A stretch of DNA of 64,000 bases. It comes from Polystyrenella longa. GTDB lineage: Bacteria; Planctomycetota; Planctomycetia; Planctomycetales; Planctomycetaceae. Under the pieces are notes generated by a model, which did no database searches, was not told where the DNA came from, and saw nothing but the letters and a program-made list of their open reading frames with translations. The stretch covers positions 1,182,501 to 1,246,500 of the forward strand of contig NZ_CP036281.1 of assembly GCF_007750395.1 (NCBI RefSeq), read 5' to 3'. Below are positions 46,883-59,940 of the stretch, piece by piece. The number at the start of each line of letters is the position of its first letter. Position 1 is the first letter of the stretch. Both the position numbers and the translations under genes were made by a program.

Positions 46883-47465
46883 GCGACGAGATCATTCCCT
46901 GAGGCCGACTTTGGAGATGCGGCGCGGGAATGACTTTTTCGAGGGTGGGCCGTGGCTGTTCGCCAGCCATCGGCATGGAGAGCGTTTGCTCGCTCTTGAA
47001 TTGATCTTGTTTCATATCAGACTCGCATTGTTTTTCCAGATTCGATTCGTCTTCCAGCTCCTGGAGCGACGTCAATGTGCATGAGGGATCCAGGGCCAGC
47101 ATTATCTGCAGAACGGCATTTCGTTTGAGTTCGCCTACCAGAAAACCTTCGTGCAGGACCGGGACAACATTACCGTGACCTTCCCGAAAAAGGGGAATCA
47201 CGGTTGAAATGTCGGCCGTCGCCGCGATCGTCGTAACCGATCGCGAAATCAATCGGGCGATTTGTTCGTCCCAGCCGAGTCCCGAAAGTCTGGCTTTGAT
47301 CAAGGCGTAGTCTGTCAGAAGGCCCAGGAATTCCTGTTCTTCGGAGATAATGTATATCTGCGAAAGTTCCTCACTCAAAAACAGACGGGCAGCGTCCATC
47401 AGGCATTGGTTTTCCTGAAGCCGCTCGACATCCGAATTCATCAGGTCGCCTGCGGTTATTCGCAC
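46845..47465 (-). CDS. CBS-domain pair protein
   Basis: 206 residues. Two CBS motifs fill residues 1-125: [20 protein letters not shown] with [19 protein letters not shown], and [19 protein letters not shown] with [20 protein letters not shown] pairs bind adenine nucleotides and report energy state to a partner. The C-terminal 80 residues are hydrophilic and look disordered. There is no attached enzyme or transporter domain. The 3' end overlaps the uracil-DNA glycosylase gene. Confidence 0.8.
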   Translation of the reverse strand: MRITAGDLMNSDVERLQENQCLMDAARLFLSEELSQIYIISEEQEFLGLLTDYALIKARLSGLGWDEQIARLISRSVTTIAATADISTVIPLFREGHGNVVPVLHEGFLVGELKRNAVLQIMLALDPSCTLTSLQELEDESNLEKQCESDMKQDQFKSEQTLSMPMAGEQPRPTLEKVIPAPHLQSRPQGMISSLNAPEDLFRDRP

Positions 47466-47964
47466 GGCATACCTCCAGCGTGTAAAAAATCTGGTAATCC
47501 AAAACTGGGTGATTGATGAAACATACGTGGCCCGTCATCAATAAAGACGAAAGATCTCTAATATAGAAATCGTCCAGTCAAGGAATCATTTCGCATAAGG
47601 AGTTTCCTCATTGTGTATTTCCTGCGTGGGCCTCGTCTGTTCTTCCGGTTATCCCACTGATGCCTGTCCTGTCTACTTTCAGTATTAGTACCAATGTGCA
47701 TTTACTGGCTTTTATGGCGAGGGAAAAGTACCGCAGGAATTTACTGATTACAGCAACCTTTACCGATGGGCTAAGCGCTCTCTGGAGTGATCAGAAAGGT
47801 GCTGGCTGAAATTGCAGCGAGTGTGTGGAGGGGCAGGGGACACATCCATCTTCCGGCCCAACCCGTTCCCGTTGTATAATCGCTATACTTCCTCTACCCT
47901 GAGCATCCCTGAAACGTTTTTAACCTCTTCTAACCGTCGCAATCCTTATCAGGCGAACTCCCTT
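47466..47964. other. Intergenic region between divergent genes
   Basis: About 500 bases between the CBS gene and the acyltransferase gene, which point away from each other. The acyltransferase frame is open back to 47812, but the added residues lack a family match. No RNA gene or repeat was seen. Confidence 0.35.
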
Positions 47965-48762
47965 ATGTTCCAGGCCGGCTTCTTCGACCAAATCAGAGCC
48001 ACTATAGAGTCTCAACCTTACTTCGGACTCTATCTACTGCTGGCTTATCTTGTGCTGATCTTCGGCTGGCTGGCCACCAAGGTATTAAAGTCCGACCACA
48101 CGATATCCGGGTGGGCCCTATTCTTAATGGTACACCTGTATGTCCCGATGGTCTGGCGGGTGCGCATTAACAAACGGTGTCCTTATCCGGCTGATGGTCC
48201 CGGATTGATCATCGCCAATCACCGAAGCCCAGTGGATCCGTTTCTCGTCTGCGTCTGGAACCATCTCGGAGTTTATCCCCGGACTTTTCGACTCGTCAGC
48301 TTTTTAATGGCACAGGAGTATTACACTATTCCTGTTGTCTCCTGGGTCAGTCGGACCATGGAATGCGTCCCCATCGCGCGGTCAGGTCGCGACATGCAGG
48401 GAGTGAAAGACTGTCTGTCACTGCTCAAGAAGGGGCACCTGGTGGGAGTCTTCCCTGAAGGGCGATTGAATACGGGCGATGGAGTGATGCCATTCGGAAC
48501 CGGAATTGCCTGGCTGGCGTTAAGAGCAAAAGTGCCGATTTATCCGGTCTACATTCACGATACCCCCGTGAGTAGTAGTTCGATGGTGGAACCTTTTATT
48601 AAGCGAACCCGCTCTCGGTTAGTCTACGGCGACCCGATCGATTTGAGTCCGTTCTATGCGGACAGCAAGAAGAAGGAGACGATCGAGGAAGTCACGGAGT
48701 TGTTGCACACTCGCCTGGCCGAATTGGAATATCCCCGGCCAGAACCTTCGTTGCCATTCTAA
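47965..48762 (+). CDS. Lysophospholipid acyltransferase (PlsC-like)
   Basis: 265 residues from the ATG at 47965. One N-terminal membrane helix (FGLYLLLAYLVLIFGWLATK). The acyltransferase motif H-x4-D is in IIANHRSPVDPFLV, and the second motif FPEGRLNTGDG includes the substrate-binding glycine-arginine. It likely makes phosphatidic acid from lysophosphatidic acid at the inner membrane. The upstream open frame is ignored because the membrane anchor begins here. Confidence 0.85.
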   Translation: MFQAGFFDQIRATIESQPYFGLYLLLAYLVLIFGWLATKVLKSDHTISGWALFLMVHLYVPMVWRVRINKRCPYPADGPGLIIANHRSPVDPFLVCVWNHLGVYPRTFRLVSFLMAQEYYTIPVVSWVSRTMECVPIARSGRDMQGVKDCLSLLKKGHLVGVFPEGRLNTGDGVMPFGTGIAWLALRAKVPIYPVYIHDTPVSSSSMVEPFIKRTRSRLVYGDPIDLSPFYADSKKKETIEEVTELLHTRLAELEYPRPEPSLPF

Positions 48763-48809
48763 TCAACCTGGAGCTCGCGAAGTATTTGAGGCTGGAGATC
48801 GCGACGATG

Positions 48810-49826
48810 TTACGCGTCTTTGATGGGGTTGCCGGTGATTTCACTCACTGCCTGTGAGTTTCCAAACACGAACAGGCAATCTCCGATCCTGATTTCGGCA
48901 TCGCCCGGAGGCGGCATTAACCGTTCACCATCAGCGCGACGAATCCCGACGACCATCGCTCCCTTTTCACGCAAGTCGGCCTGATTCAATTGTAATCCGA
49001 CATAGGGACTTTCCTCTTCGATATGGACATCGGCCAGTTCGAATTCCATTCCCCCCGTGTCCGCGATTTCCAGGAAGTCTTCCACGCGCGGATTCAGCAT
49101 GAAGCGAGCCATCTTCTGGGCTCCGGAACTGAAGGGACTCACCACACGTGTGGCGCCCGCTCTTTCCAGTTTCAATACCGCTTTGTCATTGCTCGCCCGG
49201 GCTGTGATCTGCAGATCGGACATGAGCATCCGTGCGGACAGAACGACGTAGACATTGTCGGCATCCGTCGGCAAGACCGAGGCTAGCCCTCGTGCCCGCT
49301 GAATGCCGGCCTTGAGAAGTATCTCGTCGTCAGTCGCATCGCCAGCCAGGAAGGCCCAGTTATGGGTATGACATATGTCGTCCAGTAGTTCCTGATTAGA
49401 GTCGAGAATGACAAACTGCTGATCTCGCAATTCCATCTGTTTGGCAATCGTCGTACCCATACGTCCACAACCACAGATGATGAAATGGTTGTGCATCTCT
49501 GCGATTCGCTTTTCCATCCGTCTCTGCTCCCGATAGGCCCGGAACTGGGCGCTTACCACCCATTGACCAAGTTGAAAGGCGCTGAAGGAGAAAACTCCCA
49601 GGCCGCCAATGAGGTAGAAGATGACAAACAGCTTACCCGTGTTGCTGAAGTTGTCAGGTTGCTGATATCCAAGAGTGGTGACCGTGATCACCGCGTAATA
49701 AACGCTGTCGAACCAGCCGACATCAGTCGTCAAATGAAATCCAAGCGCCCCAAGAAAAGTTAAACCAACCAGCAATACCAGGATCGTCACAATCTGCCGC
49801 AGCATTTGTGAAGAGTCATTTGCCAT
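48810..49826 (-). CDS. Two-helix potassium channel with RCK (TrkA-N/TrkA-C) domains
   Basis: 338 residues. Two membrane helices (about 12-32 and 66-90) flank a pore loop. The selectivity filter reads T51-L-G-Y-Q55 where most channels have T-V-G-Y-G. The cytoplasmic RCK domain starts IICGCGRMGTTIAKQMELRD, a Rossmann GxGxxG nucleotide site, with VILDSNQELLDDI and FLAGDATDDEIL. A TrkA-C-like domain completes it (VGIRRADGERLMPPPGDAEI). It is MthK-like and predicted to be gated by ligand. The changed filter may alter ion selectivity. Confidence 0.85.
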   Translation of the reverse strand: MANDSSQMLRQIVTILVLLVGLTFLGALGFHLTTDVGWFDSVYYAVITVTTLGYQQPDNFSNTGKLFVIFYLIGGLGVFSFSAFQLGQWVVSAQFRAYREQRRMEKRIAEMHNHFIICGCGRMGTTIAKQMELRDQQFVILDSNQELLDDICHTHNWAFLAGDATDDEILLKAGIQRARGLASVLPTDADNVYVVLSARMLMSDLQITARASNDKAVLKLERAGATRVVSPFSSGAQKMARFMLNPRVEDFLEIADTGGMEFELADVHIEEESPYVGLQLNQADLREKGAMVVGIRRADGERLMPPPGDAEIRIGDCLFVFGNSQAVSEITGNPIKDA

Positions 49827-49904
49827 GTCTCTCTCCTGGATGGAATGGGCCTGGATGGAATCGGGATGTGGAGTGGAACTGCTTGGGCTTCAAAGAGGTG
49901 GTGT

Positions 49905-51374
49905 TCAACCGCGTATTAAGCCTAAGTGGTTGATGAAGCCGGACCTGGGTAGATCAGGTTGCAGGATTCTGGCAGGTATGCCCCAGACTTGCAATAGCTT
50001 CTCTGCCGCCAGATAGCCACTTCTGACAGCACCTTCCATCGTGGCAGGCCAGCCCGTTTCGGTCCAGTCACCCGCGAGCAACAAATTCTCATACTCCGTC
50101 ACTTGATCAGGCCGGTCCGACTCCGCATCTGGCGGTATCGAGAACACAGCATGATGTTCCCGGACGACTCGCGAATGAACTAACTGCGCCTGCATCATGG
50201 ATTCGGGCCAGACGGAGGCGATTTCCTTTAAGACGTGCTGGACGATTTCATCTTGAGACCACGAAGAGAGCTCCCGGCTTTGACTGATCACTATCTGGTA
50301 ATAATGTCGTTCCGGGTTTTCAATGTTTTGAATCGCCGATCGGTTGAAAATCCACTGCGAAACACGTCCCAGCAGCACAGCGTGGGTCTCGTCACTCAGC
50401 GAGCGATTAAACCAGAGATGCACCGAGGAAATCGGTGCCGATTCCAATTGCTCTGCCTGTTGAATAAAGCGGGGCGGCGGTTCAACTGTAGGGAAGAGTT
50501 TCGGGATGGCTGTCCACGGAGTGGCTAAAACATAAGCGTCTGCCGAAACCTGCTCTTCATTAGCCATGACGACATTCTTAATGCTGTTTCCTTGGGTGGT
50601 CAGCTCTTTAATTCGAGACTGCAGGTGCAATGTGACGCCCTGTTCCTGCAAGTGGGTCTGCAATGTCTCTCCATAAAGTTCATGAAGCGGAACGGTCGGG
50701 AGACTGACTTTCCAGGCGTCGCGATGAGAGAGAAACCCTTGGACAAAAACCTGACGCGCGGCAGAATACGGAATTCGATCGAGTGATTCGCTGAGGGCAC
50801 TTACCAGAATCACATGCCAGAAGTCACGCAGGACCCGGTCCGATTGTTGCTGCTGATTCAACCAGTCCTCAAAACAGAGATCGCTGGTCGGAGTGGACAT
50901 TAACTGCCGCATCGCCAGAGCAATCTGGCCCCGTTCGCGCCAGCGGAAATGACGCATCCGCAGGAAGCTACCCGTTAAATGAAACGGAGCGGGCCAGGGA
51001 CCGTTCTTCAGTTCGCTTCGGCGTCCCTGTTGGTCAACGAAGTGCAAGGTCTCCAACCTGCGAAAGTGAGATCCGATGCCAGCCTGTTTGCAGAAGTGGA
51101 AGAAGTTCGTGCAGCATCCCATGGCGACGTGCTGACAATTATCAATCTGTTCGCCCGTGGTTTGATCGATGAAGGAACTCGCTCGGCCACCAAGACGGGG
51201 ACGGGCTTCGTAAAGATCGACTTGCATTCCTTTGGCAGAAAGCGACTGAGCCGCAGCCAGCCCCGCCAGCCCGCCACCGAATATGGCAACCTTACGGGGA
51301 AGTGAGGTGTCGCTAGTAGGGACCGGAGGGTGAGCCTCTTGCTGGTTCATCGTCCTGTCCTTTGTGTCAGGCAT
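49905..51374 (-). CDS. hpnE: Hydroxysqualene dehydroxylase-type FAD amine-oxidase family protein
   Basis: 489 residues. The FAD-binding loop is IFGGGLAGLAAAQSLSAKG, followed by VDLYEARPRLGGRASSF, as in phytoene desaturase-like enzymes. The C-terminal FAD motif is LLAGDWTETGWPATMEGAVR. The HpnE hallmark, DNCQHVAMGCCTNFFHF, is present. The enzyme acts with HpnC and HpnD to make squalene for hopanoids. hpnC and hpnD are not visible here. Confidence 0.85.
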   Translation of the reverse strand: MPDTKDRTMNQQEAHPPVPTSDTSLPRKVAIFGGGLAGLAAAQSLSAKGMQVDLYEARPRLGGRASSFIDQTTGEQIDNCQHVAMGCCTNFFHFCKQAGIGSHFRRLETLHFVDQQGRRSELKNGPWPAPFHLTGSFLRMRHFRWRERGQIALAMRQLMSTPTSDLCFEDWLNQQQQSDRVLRDFWHVILVSALSESLDRIPYSAARQVFVQGFLSHRDAWKVSLPTVPLHELYGETLQTHLQEQGVTLHLQSRIKELTTQGNSIKNVVMANEEQVSADAYVLATPWTAIPKLFPTVEPPPRFIQQAEQLESAPISSVHLWFNRSLSDETHAVLLGRVSQWIFNRSAIQNIENPERHYYQIVISQSRELSSWSQDEIVQHVLKEIASVWPESMMQAQLVHSRVVREHHAVFSIPPDAESDRPDQVTEYENLLLAGDWTETGWPATMEGAVRSGYLAAEKLLQVWGIPARILQPDLPRSGFINHLGLIRG

Positions 51375-51413
51375 TTGTTATGCGCCATTCTTGATTGTGG
51401 CGCCAACCGCCCG

Positions 51414-51629
51414 TTACTCCTCGAGTAGGTCCTCAAGTTCTTCCGGCGATAAGTGTTCTATCAGCTTGTCCTGCGTCAGCGGTTCCACGATAGCATATTC
51501 CCCGTTGCACCAACGCATGAAATCGACGTTCTGACACCGTTTGGAGCAGAACGGAAAATGAGTAGTCTCACCAGACTCAGGCGGCTGAACAGCAACTTTG
51601 CAGATAGGGCAGGGGGCCGATTTAACCAT
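51414..51629 (-). CDS. yacG: DNA gyrase inhibitor YacG family zinc protein
   Basis: 71 residues from the ATG at 51629, which is preceded by a strong AAGGAG site. Zinc ligands are C-P-I-C near the start (SAPCPICKVAVQP) and C-S-K-R-C in FPFCSKRCQNVDFMRWCNG. YacG in E. coli binds GyrB and inhibits gyrase. The ending is the usual acidic tail (LSPEELEDLLEE). It is complete. Confidence 0.88.
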   Translation of the reverse strand: MVKSAPCPICKVAVQPPESGETTHFPFCSKRCQNVDFMRWCNGEYAIVEPLTQDKLIEHLSPEELEDLLEE

Positions 51630-51830
51630 GATTATTCTCCTTCTCTCTTGGTACAACAAGCATGGCAGGTTTCCACGGTGAGGCTTGCTCGGGAAGGGGC
51701 TTTAGGAGAGTTTAGCTTCCACAGGATTTATTTTGCCACAGATTTCATTTTACTACTGTGGTTGTGCGGAACCACAGGCCCCTAGCTCATATCCAAATGC
51801 CAACCTGAAAGTGGGGCGTAAACGAAGGAA

Positions 51831-52118
51831 TCAATCGGACGACGATCCAGAATTGCTCTTACTTTCTTTGCTTTTGCTTTCAGAACTCGAGGAACTCGAA
51901 CTACTGTCGGCGGCGGCAGCCTTTTTGTAGGAAGAACTTCGGTAGTCGGTTTGATAAAAACCACTTCCTTTAAAGATGATCCCGGCGCCGGGGCCGATCT
52001 GTCGCACGGCTTTCAGCTTACCGCATTCCGGACATTTCCGGATCGGTTTAGCTTTGATCGAATGAAAGGCTTCCCACTCGTGCTCACAGGCACCACACTT
52101 GTAGTCATAAGTCGGCAT
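51831..52118 (-). CDS. FmdB-family zinc ribbon protein
   Basis: 95 residues. The zinc ribbon occupies residues 1-45, with MPTYDYKCGACEHEWEAF and KCPECGKLKAVRQI, the four-cysteine FmdB/CxxC regulatory pattern. The last 35 residues are a serine/lysine low-complexity tail. FmdB proteins are small and of uncertain function. It lies between yacG and grpE on the same strand. Confidence 0.88.
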   Translation of the reverse strand: MPTYDYKCGACEHEWEAFHSIKAKPIRKCPECGKLKAVRQIGPGAGIIFKGSGFYQTDYRSSSYKKAAAADSSSSSSSSESKSKESKSNSGSSSD

Positions 52119-52190
52119 TCAAGTACAACTCACCAAAAAGAACAGGAACAGGGTAAACAGACTCTATTTCAGAACCCGAGGTCTCGCCGC

Positions 52191-52760
52191 CTATTCAGCG
52201 CTGGCGGGACCACTGGAGACCAGCACTTTGCTGGGACGCACGACCCGGTCATTTAAGACATAACCGGTTTCGGCTTCAGCGATCACATGCATGGCCGGAA
52301 TGTCTTCACTGGGCATATTTTGAATGGCCTCGTGAAAGTTTGGATCGAAAGGTTTCCCCACCGCTTCAATTTTCTTGAGACCATGTTGAGTAAACGTGTT
52401 TTCGAACTGATTCAGGACCATTTCCAGTCCCTGCAAAAGATCGGTGACATTACCCGAGCTTTCACCCGCAGTGATGGCGCGCTGCAAGTTGTCCAGGCCG
52501 GGCAGCAAGTCTCGTGCGAGCGATAGCGACTGATATTTCCGCTGATCGTCCAGCTCGGTTCGAGTACGCCGTCGGACATTGTCCAGCTCTGCACGCGTGC
52601 GCATCAGTTGATCGAAATTCTGATCGCGTTCTTCTGTGACTTGCGCCAGCTGCTCTTCGATAGAACCGGCAGCGTCGTCAGAAGAAGCGGCGTTTGCATC
52701 AGCAGATGTTTCGTCGGCAGCCATTTCGTCTTCCGGAAAAGGAACGGTGTTTTCGGTCAT
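52191..52760 (-). CDS. grpE: Nucleotide exchange factor GrpE
   Basis: 189 residues. An acidic disordered N-terminus is followed by a long coiled coil (RDQNFDQLMRTRAELDNVRR, RTRTELDDQRKYQSLSLARD). Then comes LLPGLDNLQRAI, and a beta domain with KPFDPNFHEAIQNMPSED and GYVLNDRVVRPSKVLVSSG. GrpE releases ADP from DnaK. The gene lies 126 bp past dnaJ; dnaK is not in the window. No CIRCE element was seen upstream. Confidence 0.95.
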   Translation of the reverse strand: MTENTVPFPEDEMAADETSADANAASSDDAAGSIEEQLAQVTEERDQNFDQLMRTRAELDNVRRRTRTELDDQRKYQSLSLARDLLPGLDNLQRAITAGESSGNVTDLLQGLEMVLNQFENTFTQHGLKKIEAVGKPFDPNFHEAIQNMPSEDIPAMHVIAEAETGYVLNDRVVRPSKVLVSSGPASAE

Positions 52761-52886
52761 CGTTAGGAACTCAATACTCTAAATAAACGCTGGATAGGTC
52801 TGATCCCGGTTATCTGACACTAGTCTGACTCAGAGCGTGTTCAAACACTGGGTTGAGGTAATTATTTGATTGGTCGCGAGACTTAA

Positions 52887-54047
52887 TTATTCGTCTGAGG
52901 TGGTGAAAGAGGCAAAGTAATCTTTCACCGATGCAAAAAATGTCTTGCGGTGAGGCGAGACGTGCTTGTTTTCCAGTTCCGCCAGTTCGCGTAACAGCTC
53001 TTCCTGACGTTCAGTCAGCTTCTGTGGGACTTCCACCTGTACCTCCACCACAATGTCGCCTGAGCGACGTCCGTGGACATCGGGCATTCCCATCCCTTTC
53101 AGGCGGAATTGCTCGTTCGGTTGAGTAGCAGCCGGAATTGTAAGCGTATGAGCACCGGATAAAGTCGGAACTTCCAAATCACTGCCCAAGGTTGCCTGGG
53201 TGTAGGTGATTGGGATTCGGCAGAACAAGTCTTTGTCGTGTCGTTCGAATATACGATGCGGTTTGAGGTGAATATCGACGTACAAGTCGCCGGCAGGTCC
53301 CCCGTTTTTACCCGCTTCTCCCTCGCCCCGCAAGCAGAGCTGCATCCCGTCATCAATTCCGGCGGGAACATTAAGTTCCAACTTATCTGTTTGGGATGTG
53401 TGACCGCTTCCGTGACAGGTATTACACTTGTCCCGGATGGTCTGGCCTACACCGCGACAGGCAGGACAGGTCGTCTGCACACGAAAGAAACCTTGAGACT
53501 GGACAACCTTCCCGTGGCCACCGCAGTAGTCACATGTCTCCGGTGAGCTGCCTGGTTCGGCACCTGAACCGTGACAGGTTTTACATTCGACATTGCGATC
53601 GACATCCAAAGTCCGTGTACAGCCGGCGGCTGCTTCATGCAGATCGATTTTGATAGAAGTCCGCAGACTGGAACCTTTCCGGGGGCGAGCGCCTCCACCT
53701 CCGCGACGACCTCCACCTGCACCAGCAAAGCCAAATCCATCGAACAGGTCTCCGAAGGCGTCGAAGATGTCACTGACATCCTGGAAACCAGCGCCTGCAC
53801 CACCTCCGCCGCCGAGCCCAGAGAGCCCGGCGTGACCATAACGGTCGTACCGACTTCGTTTGTTTTCGTCGCTAAGGACTTCGTACGCTTCGGATGCCGT
53901 TTTAAATCGCTCAATCGCTTCTTCGTCTCCCGGGTTGCGGTCGGGATGATTGGCGATGGCCATCTTTTTGTACGCCTTCTTTATTTGCTCAGGCGTGGCA
54001 TCACGAGAGACACTTAAGAATTCGTAAAATTCAATTTTTGTAGACAT
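52887..54047 (-). CDS. dnaJ: Chaperone protein DnaJ
   Basis: 386 residues from the ATG at 54047; the frame extends to 54140 but the J domain starts here. The J domain has H34-P-D36 in IANHPDRNPGDEE. A glycine/phenylalanine linker follows (FDAFGDLFDGFGFAGAGG). The zinc-finger region holds four CxxCxGxG repeats: CKTCHGSG, CDYCGGHG, CPACRGVG and CNTCHGSG. The C-terminal client-binding domain follows. DnaJ delivers substrates to DnaK. It is complete. It stands downstream of groEL1, separated by a terminator. Confidence 0.96.
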   Translation of the reverse strand: MSTKIEFYEFLSVSRDATPEQIKKAYKKMAIANHPDRNPGDEEAIERFKTASEAYEVLSDENKRSRYDRYGHAGLSGLGGGGGAGAGFQDVSDIFDAFGDLFDGFGFAGAGGGRRGGGGARPRKGSSLRTSIKIDLHEAAAGCTRTLDVDRNVECKTCHGSGAEPGSSPETCDYCGGHGKVVQSQGFFRVQTTCPACRGVGQTIRDKCNTCHGSGHTSQTDKLELNVPAGIDDGMQLCLRGEGEAGKNGGPAGDLYVDIHLKPHRIFERHDKDLFCRIPITYTQATLGSDLEVPTLSGAHTLTIPAATQPNEQFRLKGMGMPDVHGRRSGDIVVEVQVEVPQKLTERQEELLRELAELENKHVSPHRKTFFASVKDYFASFTTSDE

Positions 54048-54221
54048 GAGCTGGTTACAGTTTCGTAGAGTTTCGGCGAAGGGTTTCGAGCAGGCTCGAC
54101 TTCGAGAAGAAACAGTGGCGAGCTGAACGAGTTCCTTCAATTAAACCTGATATCGCGAATCGTCGAGGATCAAGGACATCAACAGGAAGAAATCAATCAG
54201 ATGATTTTAAAACCAATGTCG

Positions 54222-54252
54222 AAAAAAAGGCCACCGATTTACGGTGGCCTTA
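54222..54252 (-). terminator. Rho-independent terminator after groEL1
   Basis: On the minus strand a stem AAGGCCACCG/CGGTGGCCTT (plus 54229-54249) runs into seven T (plus A-run 54222-54228). It ends the groEL1 transcript before dnaJ. Confidence 0.85.
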
Positions 54253-54357
54253 GTTGTCCCCTGGGAAGGAGTTCGTCAAAAACTCTCTTTCCTTCCCGCT
54301 ATTTCTCGATGCTCTTCCAGTCTCTTGTCGATTCTGGAAGAGCGATGTATCCGCTGT

Positions 54358-55968
<1,611 letters not shown>

Positions 55969-56078
55969 GCTAACGTTCTCCTTGGAGATTATATCGGGTT
56001 ACAGCGGAACGGTTGGAATAGAGTTCTGCTGTGAAATGTTTCGCTGTATCAAGTTTCGCAATCGGAATGAAAACCGAG

Positions 56079-56366
56079 TTACACAATTTTAGCCAGGATA
56101 TCGGATTCGCGAAGAATCTTGACTTCTTCGCCATCGACTTCGATGTCCGATCCACCGTATTTGCCGAAGAGAACCTGGTCGCCTACTTCCAGTCCGATGG
56201 GGCAGCGTTCGCCGCTGTCCAACAGACGTCCGGGACCAAGAGCAACCACTTCGCCACGCTGAGATTTCTCTTTAGCGGCGTCTGGCAGGACGATTCCGCC
56301 CGCGGTTGTTTCTTCTGCTTCAATTTGTTTTACAACGATACGATCATCCAAAGGTTTCAACTGCAT
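56079..56366 (-). CDS. groES: Co-chaperonin GroES
   Basis: 95 residues. [20 protein letters not shown] starts the barrel. The mobile loop [17 protein letters not shown] contains the I-V-L anchor that contacts Gro[22 protein letters not shown] is the roof-proximal part. It closes the GroEL cage. It is placed between two groEL genes, all on the minus strand. Confidence 0.97.
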   Translation of the reverse strand: MQLKPLDDRIVVKQIEAEETTAGGIVLPDAAKEKSQRGEVVALGPGRLLDSGERCPIGLEVGDQVLFGKYGGSDIEVDGEEVKILRESDILAKIV

Positions 56367-56524
56367 CTCTGGGACTCCAGTTTGATAATACAGCCCGCGT
56401 GGTCCATTTGAGGCTCAGCACAGGGGGCCATGATATATGGAAATTGTAAGTTAATTTAATTGTTTAACGATGTCTCTGTTTAGGAGACAGGAATTTCAGG
56501 CAGGACCTGAGGAAATAGCTCGGC

Positions 56525-58553
<2,029 letters not shown>

Positions 58554-59501
58554 TTAATCAAACAGGTAACTGACCGATTCATTGCTATGAATCCGTCGGA
58601 TCGCTTCGCCCAGCAAAGGGGCGACCGAGATTGTCCGCAGGTTCTTCAACAGGTGATCTTCCTTGAGCGGGAGGCTATTCGTGACAATGATTTCAGTCAC
58701 ATCGGCCTCACGAAGTCGGTTGTAGGCTTCACCGCAGAAAACGGCATGAGAAGCGCCTAGATAGACGCGAGTCGCACCGTGATCGCGGGCGATTTTCGCC
58801 GCCCCGACGATGGAACCTGCCGTGGAGATCAAATCGTCGAAAATTAGGGCCGTTTTTCCCTCCAGCGAGTCTCCAATCAGGTTGGCTTGTTTGGTTTCCA
58901 GAGCGTTCGTGCGTCGTTTATCGACAATCGCTAATGTTCCGCCCAGGTTGTCGAGGTGCATCAGAGAGCTTTTAATGCTCCCTTCATCCGGACTGACAAT
59001 CACCAGTTCGTCCTCGGGGATCCGCAAGGACTTCACATATCCATCAAGGATGGGGGCTGCGTACAGGTGGTCCACCGGGACATCGAAGAAACCTTGAATC
59101 TGTGCCGCATGCAGGTCCATTGTCAGGACACGGTCGGCCCCCGCTTTGGTAATCAGGTTGGAGACCAGTTTTGCAGTAATAGGCACTCGGCCAGAGTCTT
59201 TTCGATCCTGACGTGCATAGCCGAAGTAGGGGATGACGGCTGTGATCCGGGCGGCGCTTGCTCGTTTGCAGGCGTCAATCATGATCAGCAGTTCCATCAG
59301 GTTATCGTTAACACCCGGGCCGGTGGGCTGCAGGAGGAACACATCGCAGCCCCGGATGTTCTGCATTAATTGCAGGCTGATCTCGCCATCTGGAAAGTTG
59401 GAGATTTCCAGGGAAGCTGGGACAATTCCCAGATACTCCGCAATCTCTGTCGTCAGTTGGGGATGGGCACGACCGCTCATCAGGGTCAGATTATCATACA
59501 T
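58554..59501 (-). CDS. prs: Ribose-phosphate pyrophosphokinase
   Basis: 315 residues from the ATG at 59501 (a TTG at 59513 is also in frame). It makes PRPP from ribose 5-phosphate and ATP for nucleotide, histidine and NAD synthesis. DACKRASAARITAVIPYFGY and ARQDRKDSGRVPITAKLVSN are the ATP-binding flexible-loop regions. VLTMDLHAAQIQGFF is the metal-binding segment. The PRPP loop is LIFDDLISTAGSI, slightly different from the common DDMIDTGGT. The length is normal. Confidence 0.94.
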   Translation of the reverse strand: MYDNLTLMSGRAHPQLTTEIAEYLGIVPASLEISNFPDGEISLQLMQNIRGCDVFLLQPTGPGVNDNLMELLIMIDACKRASAARITAVIPYFGYARQDRKDSGRVPITAKLVSNLITKAGADRVLTMDLHAAQIQGFFDVPVDHLYAAPILDGYVKSLRIPEDELVIVSPDEGSIKSSLMHLDNLGGTLAIVDKRRTNALETKQANLIGDSLEGKTALIFDDLISTAGSIVGAAKIARDHGATRVYLGASHAVFCGEAYNRLREADVTEIIVTNSLPLKEDHLLKNLRTISVAPLLGEAIRRIHSNESVSYLFD

Positions 59502-59940
59502 GATCGAATTCAATATTCAGCAGGGGCGGAGCGGGGTGGCTGACAGGCATCGTGAGACCTGTCGGCGGAAGAAAACAGAGAACAGCCCGGAGATCAACTG
59601 GAGATTTAGTAACACGATTCGGAGCACCATATTTCGAGCATAGGCTCTCTGGCTTGGGGCGTCTGCGGTTCATCTTAGCCAGTTCCCCCCGCCCACAGCA
59701 ATGAACGACGATTGCCGGGAAGAGCGGTTTTTTCCAATCCTCAACCGGGTGCAGCACTTTCTCGGCAAAATTCGCCGATAGCAGGCCGACTTTCATGCTG
59801 AATACCGGCTTCCAGTTGAGCCTCCCTGATCCGGCGGGTATCCTGATAGATGAGCGATTCTGAAAACCTTCGCCACTAAGTCCACTATAAGATGTATCTC
59901 CATCCGCTGCCTGTATTTGCTTTGAGGAGTTTGAATCACC
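59502..59940. other. Intergenic region between divergent prs and ceramidase-like gene
   Basis: About 440 bases. A minus-strand frame at 59494-59796 is open but its product has no domain-like features, so it was not called. The region presumably holds both promoters. Confidence 0.35.

Noticed and set aside
59494-59796. A 100-residue minus-strand frame in the prs upstream region.
   Set aside because: No ribosome site, no domain-like pattern, and it overlaps the prs start; treated as non-coding.
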